From: JAFGPS01 sp964628465
GTDB taxonomy: Bacteria; Planctomycetota; Phycisphaerae; Sedimentisphaerales; Anaerobacaceae
Length of the DNA: 46,367 nucleotides
Assembly (NCBI GenBank): GCA_964628465.1
Contig: CAZVOA010000029.1
Location: forward strand, 1-46,367
Direction of reading: 5' to 3'
Shown: piece after piece, positions 39,873-46,367 of the stretch
Numbering within the stretch: position 1 is the stretch's first letter
Layout of the letters: every line of letters begins with the position of its first letter
Position numbers and translations under genes: made by a program
The notes under the pieces: model-generated
What the model saw: only the letters and a program-made list of their open reading frames with translations
The model's database searches: none
What the model was told of the DNA's origin: nothing

Positions 39873-40451
39873 TTATTTCCTGTACATCAGGCTTAGAACT
39901 TCACTTCTGCTCTTCGGATCGGTCATAAACACTCCGCGAAGCGCCGATGTCACCATAACCGAGCCGGGTTTTTTTACACCTCGAATCGTCATACAGCTAT
40001 GAGACGCTTCGAGAACAACGGAAACTCCTTCGGGATTTATTTTATCCATCAGAAAATCCGCTATCTGGCACGTAAGCCTTTCCTGTATTTGAAGGCGTCT
40101 GGCAAAACAATCCACAATCCGTGCCAGCTTGCTTACACCGAGAATCACACCGGTAGGTATATAAGCTATATGAGCCGAACCTATAAATGGCATCATATGA
40201 TGTTCGCATACGCTGTAAAAAGGTATGTCACGCAATAAAACTATTTCACTGTAACTTTCTGTAAAAACGCTTTTCGCATGAAGTTCTGGATTTTCGTCCA
40301 TACCTCCCAATAATTCAGTGTACATTCTTGCGACTCTCTGGGGTGTCTTTAAAAGTCCTTCACGATTGGGATCTTCGCCGACGGCAAGAAGTATTTCATG
40401 GACTGCTTTTTCGATTCTATCTGTATCTATCTTTTTTCTTTTTGTAACCAT
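39873..40451 (-). CDS. folE: GTP cyclohydrolase I
   Basis: Converts GTP to 7,8-dihydroneopterin triphosphate for folate, and also for biopterin or queuosine-type pathways. The 192-residue protein has the zinc site SVCEHHMMPF (Cys82, His85) and Cys153 in SHSCMTIRGV, with TPQRVARMY and SALRGVF conserved. This is the zinc-dependent type IA form. It stops 14 bases before the PTPS gene and starts 18 bases after pepA, within the prfB operon. Confidence 0.97.
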   Translation of the reverse strand: MVTKRKKIDTDRIEKAVHEILLAVGEDPNREGLLKTPQRVARMYTELLGGMDENPELHAKSVFTESYSEIVLLRDIPFYSVCEHHMMPFIGSAHIAYIPTGVILGVSKLARIVDCFARRLQIQERLTCQIADFLMDKINPEGVSVVLEASHSCMTIRGVKKPGSVMVTSALRGVFMTDPKSRSEVLSLMYRK

Positions 40452-40469
40452 TTTAACTCAACATGTTTA

Positions 40470-42008
40470 TTATTTACTATTCGCAATATTTTTAAGAAAA
40501 GCAATCAGCAACCTGACACCGAATCCGCTCGAACCTTCAGAGGCGTAATCAGCCGGACCACTAATCATATCCACTCCGGCTACATCAAGATGCGCCCATT
40601 TGGATTCGCCGACAAACTGTTTGAGAAACGCCGCCGCGGTGCAGGCTCCGCCCCATTTGCTGCCGATATTCTTCAAATCAGCTATTTTGCTTTTCATTTC
40701 TTCAAGATATTCTTCACTGCTCGGCATAGGCCAGACTTTCTCGCCGCTTTCTTCCGAGGCTTTCTGAATCTGTTTCATCAGTTCATCATCGTTACTCATC
40801 AGACCAGCCATATACTTTCCAAGAGCAACCATACATGCTCCGGTAAGTGTAGCCATATCAACTATGATATCGCATTTTTCCTTCGCTGCGTACGCCAGCG
40901 CGTCACAAAGAATCACTCTTCCTTCGGCGTCAGTGTTTTGAACTTCGACTGTTTTCCCGCTGAAGGTCGTTATAATGTCACCCGGCCTGTAACTTGAGCC
41001 GCTCGGAAGATTTTCCGCCGAAGGGATAAGGCCGTAAACATTTAAAGGTAAATCAAGTTCCGCGATTGCTTTCATGGTTGAAAGAACAGCGATTCCTCCC
41101 GATTTATCAAATTTCATTTCGTCCATGTTCGCGGCGGGTTTTATGCTTATGCCGCCGGAATCAAAAGTTATAGCTTTGCCTACGATAGCGACTGTAGGCA
41201 GGGAATTCGCTTTTTTCGCCGATGGTTTATGTTTCAAAACAATAAAAACAGGTTTATGAATCGAGCCTGAACCGACGGCCATTATGCCGCCCATTCCTTT
41301 TGCTTTTAATTGCTTCTCATCGAACACTGTACAGAAAAGATTTTTTGATTTACGTGCAAGCTCTTTCGCCAATCCGGCAATCTTTTCAGGATAGATTATA
41401 TTGCCCGGCCGATTCGCGATTGTTCTCGAATAGCATTGTGCCTGACCAATGACACTACCGGTGACAAGGCCTTTATTCAAATCTTTTATTTTATCCGAAT
41501 CGGAATCAACAAGTTCAACTTTAAGCAAACCAAGTCTGCCATCTTCATTTTCAGTTACATATTCATCATAGCGATAGCTTCCATAATACGTTCCCTCGGC
41601 ACACGCCTGCCCTATTTCTGATAAATCATACTTCTTATCAAGAGCATTATGTAACGCAAGACAGAGAGTATTTGCCTTCAGATCAACGGCTTTTTTCGCC
41701 ACCACAGAAGATACTTTGCGAATCGTATCAAGTGTCACTTTACTTTTCTCACCCAGGCCGACAAGCATTACTCTTTTTGCGCCGACTTTTTCATTTCCGT
41801 AAATTATCGAGCAGGAACGTTCTCTCGCTTTGAAGTCACCAATTTTCAGAAGGTCTTCGATAGCCCCGTTCAACTGTTTATTAAGTATGGAATTAAGTGA
41901 ATCGAGTTTTTCGACATCTGAAAACAATCCGACAGCAAGAATATCTGTTTTGATTTTGCTGAAATCCACTTTTCTTGTTTTCAATTCGACTTTAATTATA
42001 TCCTTCAT
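40470..42008 (-). CDS. pepA: Leucyl aminopeptidase (M17)
   Basis: A 512-residue M17 family dizinc aminopeptidase that removes N-terminal residues in the cytosol. It has the N-terminal macro-like domain (about 1-170) and the catalytic domain with KAITFDSGGISIKPAANM (metal Lys/Asp) and NTDAEGRVILCDALAYA, the family signature. The C-terminus contains GGACTAAAFLKQF and HLDVAG. It starts 14 bases after prfB behind AAAGGA. Some M17 enzymes also bind DNA (XerA role), which cannot be judged here. Confidence 0.96.
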   Translation of the reverse strand: MKDIIKVELKTRKVDFSKIKTDILAVGLFSDVEKLDSLNSILNKQLNGAIEDLLKIGDFKARERSCSIIYGNEKVGAKRVMLVGLGEKSKVTLDTIRKVSSVVAKKAVDLKANTLCLALHNALDKKYDLSEIGQACAEGTYYGSYRYDEYVTENEDGRLGLLKVELVDSDSDKIKDLNKGLVTGSVIGQAQCYSRTIANRPGNIIYPEKIAGLAKELARKSKNLFCTVFDEKQLKAKGMGGIMAVGSGSIHKPVFIVLKHKPSAKKANSLPTVAIVGKAITFDSGGISIKPAANMDEMKFDKSGGIAVLSTMKAIAELDLPLNVYGLIPSAENLPSGSSYRPGDIITTFSGKTVEVQNTDAEGRVILCDALAYAAKEKCDIIVDMATLTGACMVALGKYMAGLMSNDDELMKQIQKASEESGEKVWPMPSSEEYLEEMKSKIADLKNIGSKWGGACTAAAFLKQFVGESKWAHLDVAGVDMISGPADYASEGSSGFGVRLLIAFLKNIANSK

Positions 42009-42022
42009 TATCTATTCCTTTT

Positions 42023-43148
42023 TTAATCCTTGTTTTTCTCGTGTTTTATTTTCGCTCGATATTTCAGATAGCTCTCGATAAATCCATCTATGTCACCATC
42101 CATTACAGATTCGACATTGCCGACCTGGTAATCCGTCCTGTGATCCTTTACCATCTGGTACGGCTGAAAAACATAGCTTCGTATCTGGTTTCCCCAGGCG
42201 ATTTCGCCTTTATTGCCGTATAGCTTTTCAATTTCAGCGTCACGCTTCTGCTGTTCGAGCATGTATAATTTGGCCTGCAAATATTTCATTGCCTGCGCTT
42301 TGTTTTTATGCTGGCTTCGTTCGTTCTGGCACTGGACAACTATGCCGGTCGGCAAATGTGTAATCCTGACCGCTGAACTTGTTTTATTAACATGCTGGCC
42401 GCCAGCGCCGCTTGCGCGATAAAAGTCTATCCTTAAATCATCTTCATTGATTTGGATATCGATATCATCATCGAATTCAGGAATACAATCAATCGCCGCA
42501 AAACTCGTATGCCTGCGTTTATTCGCGTCGAACGGACTTATTCTAACGAGCCTGTGAACCCCTGACTCGCAGGATAGTTTTCCGAAAGCAAACGGGCCGC
42601 TCACTTGAAGAGTAATTGAACGAATACCCGCTTCTTCTCCCGGAACTATGTCCATTTCCTGATATTTGAACTTATTTAAATCGAAATATCGTGTGTACAT
42701 TCTAAGAAGCATACTCGCCCAGTCGCAGCTTTCCGTTCCGCCCGCACCGGCGTGAATACCAAAGAAACAGCTCTTGGTATCTTCAGGCCTCGAAAGCAGG
42801 CCGGTAAGCTCGATTTGGTCACACATTTTTTCAGTTTTAGCTAATTGTTCCTCAAGCTGGCGAAGTTCATTCTGGTCAGATTCATCCATAGCAAGCTCGA
42901 ATAATTCCTTAAGGTCTTCAATTTCACTCTTAAGGTTCTCGGCAGGCTCAATTATGGATTTCAGCAAACTCAATTGAGATACAACTTTCTGCGCGTTATC
43001 AGGATTATCCCAAAAACCAGCCTGAGCGATTTGCGACTGGATATTTTCCATTTGGACTTTTTTATTAGCCAAGTCAAAGCCAGTCCCGAATTTGTTCCAT
43101 CCGGGCCGACAATTCCGTTATCGATGTTTTTAGTTCTGCTACTTCCAT
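42023..43148 (-). CDS. prfB: Peptide chain release factor 2, with programmed +1 frameshift
   Basis: RF2 reads UGA/UAA stops. The main frame (from 43072) has the GGQ peptidyl-hydrolase motif (SGAGGQHVNKTSSAVRI) and the anticodon-like region HRLVRISPFDANKRRHTSF, and lacks its N-terminus. Upstream, ATG 43148 opens 24 codons (MEVAELKTSITELSA...) ending CTT TGA at 43079-43074. The next base, C, makes CTTTGAC, the classic RF2 slip site; skipping T43076 joins into GAC TTG GCT and so on. The joined protein is about 374 residues. It is first of prfB-pepA-folE-PTPS. The frameshift autoregulates RF2 by UGA recognition. Confidence 0.95.
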
Positions 43149-43366
43149 AATATTATTTTACCGCATGGGCTTAAAACCCATCCTATATTAATTTCTGTTA
43201 ATAAACCAACTTCCATCGGCCTCTTATACCATAGTTTAACTGTTTTCGCAACTCTTAAGCCAAATGCAAAGCAATAATAGAAAATAGCCAATTTTTTGCG
43301 TCAAATTTAATAAAACTATTGAATTTTCGGACAGATTCAGGTTAAATGCCTTTTTTGGAGTTTGTA

Positions 43367-44521
43367 ATGAAAAAAATAGAGGAAAATTCAGTTGATATTG
43401 AAAAATGGATTAAGCTCATACGAGCCGATGGAGTTGGACCAGTTTCTTTCGCGAAAATGCTGAAACACTTCGGCTCAATCGACAGGATTTTAGGAGCCTC
43501 CGTAAGTGAACTGACGAAAATCGAAGGTATAGGTTTCAAGACTGCCGAACACATCGCGGCTACACGTGATAAATTCGATACTGCCAAAGAACTTGAACTC
43601 GCTCAAAAACTTGGCGTCTGGATAGTAAATTCAGACGACGAGCGTTATCCAGTTTCATTAAAACAGATTTACGACCCGCCGCCTGTACTTTATGTCAAAG
43701 GCACTTTGACACGAGCGGACAATCTGGCTATTTCAATCGTAGGTTCAAGACAATGCAGCCTGTACGGCCAAGAGCAATCTTCACGATTCGCACATTTTTT
43801 AAGTTCATCCGGTTTTACTGTATGCTCCGGCATGGCCCGCGGCATAGATACCGCCGCACATCAGGGCGCTTTATCATCAGGAGGACGGACAATCGCGGTA
43901 CAAGGTTGCGGCCTTGCGAATATTTTCCCTCCCGAAAACAAGAAATTATTCGAGCTTATCTCTGAATCAGGAGCATGTATCAGCGAACTGCCGCTAAGTT
44001 ACGAACCAATCGCCGCAAACTTTCCCGCCCGCAATAGAATTATCGCAGGCTTGTCACTGGGTACAATTGTTATCGAAGCGGCATTGCGTTCCGGTGCATT
44101 ACTCACCGCAGACGCCGCTATTAATTACAATCGCGAAGTTATGGCCGTGCCGGGGAAAATTGACTCGCCGCTAAGCAAAGGCGCACACCAGCTTATAAAA
44201 CAGGGTGCGAAATTAATCGAATCTGTCGAAGATGTTATGGACGCTCTCGGGTATTACGGCGAGCAATTAAGTGAACATGCAAGCATAGCAACAAACAAAG
44301 CCAAAGAAGAAATTGAAAAACCTCTATTCAATATGGAGCAATTGAACCTGACTAACGACGAAAAAACAATTTTAAATTGCCTCGACAAAGAACCAACCCA
44401 CATCGAACAGATAATCGCACAGACTTCTCTTACAGCCGGAAGCGTAAACGCAAGCCTGATTTCCCTACGCCTAAAAAGCCTGATAAAACAACTACCGGGA
44501 AGTCTATTTGTAAAACGCTAA
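43367..44521 (+). CDS. dprA: DNA processing protein DprA
   Basis: A 384-residue recombination mediator that loads RecA on incoming single-stranded DNA during transformation. The N-terminal helix-hairpin-helix region (about 10-70; LIRADGVGPVSFAKML, IEGIGFKTAEHI) is followed by the Rossmann DprA core: SIVGSRQCSLYGQ, CSGMARGIDTAAHQGAL, FPARNRIIAGLS, VIEAALRSGAL, VPGKIDSPLSKG. A C-terminal winged-helix (DML1-like) segment begins near 325. The start is ATG 43367 with GGAG at six bases, rather than the ATG at 43346. No other competence gene is in the window. Confidence 0.95.
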   Translation: MKKIEENSVDIEKWIKLIRADGVGPVSFAKMLKHFGSIDRILGASVSELTKIEGIGFKTAEHIAATRDKFDTAKELELAQKLGVWIVNSDDERYPVSLKQIYDPPPVLYVKGTLTRADNLAISIVGSRQCSLYGQEQSSRFAHFLSSSGFTVCSGMARGIDTAAHQGALSSGGRTIAVQGCGLANIFPPENKKLFELISESGACISELPLSYEPIAANFPARNRIIAGLSLGTIVIEAALRSGALLTADAAINYNREVMAVPGKIDSPLSKGAHQLIKQGAKLIESVEDVMDALGYYGEQLSEHASIATNKAKEEIEKPLFNMEQLNLTNDEKTILNCLDKEPTHIEQIIAQTSLTAGSVNASLISLRLKSLIKQLPGSLFVKR

Positions 44522-44683
44522 GAAAACGATTTGTAAAGATTTTTCCTATATTTACCAGTTTTTTACAAAATATCAGAAAAATAATATAATAAATTGCATT
44601 TGCTTACGTCTATATGTATGAGAACTTAAAATAATTGATAAATATAAGGCAATATCTTTTGTTACAAAAGAAAGAATTTTATA

Positions 44684-46156
44684 ATGAAAATCAGGCTAAC
44701 AAATATACTTAAAATCGTGATTTTAGGAATTTTCTTTTGTTATACATTCGATTGTTTTGGCATTCCCAGCCCGATGACACCTTTAAAGAAAGCCGCTTTC
44801 GATGGCGATGTTAACGCAGTGAACCAATTGATTTCTTCGGGGACTAATCCTGATGGAGAACTGGATCATGGTCTTTCCCCGCTTCATCTGGCAGTACAAA
44901 ACAATCATATTGAAGTTATAAAGCTTTTACTTAAAGCGGGAGCCGATGTCAATATAAACCGCAGTGATGCCCATGCAATAACGAGTGGCTCCCCACTTCA
45001 TTTTGCCGCGGTGTGCAATGGTGTTGAAGCCGCAAAAATTCTTATCACACACGGTGCCGATGTTAATTTGCAGGCTGATTCCATAGGACTGCCTGGAGCT
45101 TTTGTTAGCCCTTTGCATATGGCCGTCAATTACTCAAACCAAGAGATGGTACAGGTATTGATTGACAATAAAGCAAAGATAAATATACAGGATTCATTGG
45201 GCTATACGCCGCTATTTTACGTACTAAATGATAATCTTGGTAAGTTATTGATTTCCAAAGGCGCCGACGTTAACATCAAGGGGAAAGATAACTCTACCGC
45301 TTTGCATCGTGCTGTGTACTACGGTTATGCAGATGTTATTCAGGCTTTGCTATCCAATGGGGCGGATAAGGATATTTTTTACGCTTCAGGTACTGGCGAT
45401 ACTCCTCTACTCAAACAAATCATCAAGAATGGATTTGATAAAAAGCTCACTTCATTACAGGGAAAAAATCCTTTGCATTTTGCGGCGGCAAGAGGTCAGC
45501 CAGATTCGCTATTGCTATTAATTCAGGCAGGTGTAGATATAGATTCTTATGATGCATATGGTGAAACAGCACTTTATATCGCCGCAAGTAACTATCAAAT
45601 AAAATGCGCAGATGTGCTTTTAAAAAATAATACAAATCCAAATGCCAGGGAATCTGACAGAGAGATGCCTCTGCATGGCTGCGCACGCGATGGTTCTATC
45701 GAGCTTGCAGAATTGCTTATAAACTACCGGGCAGATATCAACGCAACAGCAAAAACTACAGGTACCCCTATACAATTGGCATTAGCTTCAAATCGAATAG
45801 ATATGGTAAAGTATTTTCTCAGCAAAGGTGCAGATGTCAATGCTGGAAGGCATGGCGGAGGCAGAGGAAATACACTCATTCACGAAGCTGTCAATAAAAA
45901 TAACTACGAGATTGTCGAATTGATTTTGAAGTATGGCGCTGATGTTAATGCTTCGGGAAATGACGGACATACGCCGCTTCATCTTTGCGTTCGTGCCGGT
46001 AATAAAGAGATAGCTAAGCTGTTGTTGGATAATGGTGCGGATATTAATGCCAAAAACATATTCAAAAAAACGCCGATTCAACATGCTGAAGATATGAAAC
46101 AAAATGTATTTGCTCAATTCTTACGAGATATAACACAAACTAAAAAACCAGACTAA
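44684..46156 (+). CDS. Secreted ankyrin-repeat protein
   Basis: A 490-residue protein with a signal peptide (MKIRLTNILKIVILGIFFCY, cleavage near residue 26) and then about thirteen ankyrin repeats to the end. Each is about 33 residues, with TPLHLA-type helices and GADVN turns (for example SPLHLAVQNNHIEVIKLLLK). The repeats at about 175-200 and 230-255 are shortened or degenerate. No enzymatic domain is present, so it is a periplasmic or extracellular protein-binding scaffold; the partner is unknown. Its own promoter is not evident. Confidence 0.88.
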   Translation: MKIRLTNILKIVILGIFFCYTFDCFGIPSPMTPLKKAAFDGDVNAVNQLISSGTNPDGELDHGLSPLHLAVQNNHIEVIKLLLKAGADVNINRSDAHAITSGSPLHFAAVCNGVEAAKILITHGADVNLQADSIGLPGAFVSPLHMAVNYSNQEMVQVLIDNKAKINIQDSLGYTPLFYVLNDNLGKLLISKGADVNIKGKDNSTALHRAVYYGYADVIQALLSNGADKDIFYASGTGDTPLLKQIIKNGFDKKLTSLQGKNPLHFAAARGQPDSLLLLIQAGVDIDSYDAYGETALYIAASNYQIKCADVLLKNNTNPNARESDREMPLHGCARDGSIELAELLINYRADINATAKTTGTPIQLALASNRIDMVKYFLSKGADVNAGRHGGGRGNTLIHEAVNKNNYEIVELILKYGADVNASGNDGHTPLHLCVRAGNKEIAKLLLDNGADINAKNIFKKTPIQHAEDMKQNVFAQFLRDITQTKKPD

Positions 46157-46367
46157 TCCAACTTCCACAGTACTGGGGATTTACTCAAATATTTTCGGAA
46201 GCTGATTTATATGAAGCGTATAGATAGCTTTTAAAATTGATTAACTTTCTTTAAATCATAATAGAATAATTGGCAACGCTCTCCGAAAAATCAATCTTAT
46301 TTTTGAGATTTCTGGGATGTCCAAGGAACATCGTATCCCCCCTATTAGGATAAGATGTATGACATTG
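46157..46367. other. Intergenic end of the window
   Basis: No ORF, RNA or terminator is recognised. Near the end, CTATTAGGATAAGA (about 46341-46354) resembles the outer arm TTATTAGGATAGG of the repeat at 12284-12408 and could be the edge of another copy that continues beyond the window. Confidence 0.35.

Noticed and set aside
43149..43366. A regulatory element in the prfB-dprA gap (ATGGG-cttaaaa-CCCAT hairpin).
   Set aside because: The 5-bp stem is too weak to call and there are no supporting signals.

Overview
The window looks like a chromosomal stretch of an AT-rich, probably anaerobic bacterium, most likely Planctomycetota and perhaps the class Phycisphaerae. This is an inference. It rests on a PEP-CTERM-type secreted protein with a VPVPGA sorting signal, a membrane pyrophosphatase, a 41-residue lysine-rich histone-H1-like protein, [NiFe]-hydrogenase maturation genes, and dispersed palindromic repeats with a decayed REP-type transposase. 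No 16S rRNA or ribosomal protein gene is present to settle it.

Layout. 0.1-3.2 kb (+): hypD-hypE-hypA-hypB, tightly coupled by TGATG overlaps. 3.3-9.9 kb: nadD (-), the H1-like gene (+) with its own terminator, lysA (+) with a clear promoter, then gph, accC, accB and an RsbU-type phosphatase (all -). 9.9-12.8 kb is accessory in character: a frameshifted REP-associated transposase relic flanked by a repeated GTACCTGACAC motif, a PEP-CTERM gene (+), the PLP-homeostasis gene yggS (-), then 650 bases without a protein gene. Those bases hold a palindromic repeat and a promoter-to-terminator stretch that may encode a small RNA. 12.8-21.8 kb (-): argS, an MgtE-like transporter, yjbQ and an ABC ATPase as one run; rsfS with a TTG start; a hicAB toxin-antitoxin pair whose operator overlaps its own promoter; a K+-dependent-type membrane pyrophosphatase; and a tail-anchored coiled-coil protein.

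22.1-25.1 kb: a PEGA lipoprotein and a DUF401 membrane protein (+), then a pseudopilin-like protein and a site-2 protease (-). 25.6-38.7 kb is a ten-gene minus-strand exopolysaccharide/O-antigen cluster: SDR sugar epimerase, gmd, fcl, a secreted DUF4091/GH123-like protein, Wzx-like flippase, pyruvyl transferase, Wzy/ligase-like protein and three GT4 glycosyltransferases, closed by a perfect hairpin terminator. It should build a polymer containing GDP-mannose-derived deoxysugar (L-fucose) and pyruvylated residues. No priming transferase or export genes are in the window.

39.1-43.1 kb (-): prfB (with the programmed +1 frameshift), pepA, folE and a two-domain pyruvoyl-tetrahydropterin-synthase-like protein. 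43.4-46.2 kb (+): dprA and a secreted protein of about 13 ankyrin repeats.

No tRNA, rRNA, CRISPR array, prophage or intact insertion sequence was recognised. The best leads for something undescribed are the putative sRNA at 12.5-12.7 kb, two interleaved inverted repeats upstream of the site-2 protease, the atypical hicA with a small ORF in its leader, and the duplicated PTPS protein coupled to folE.
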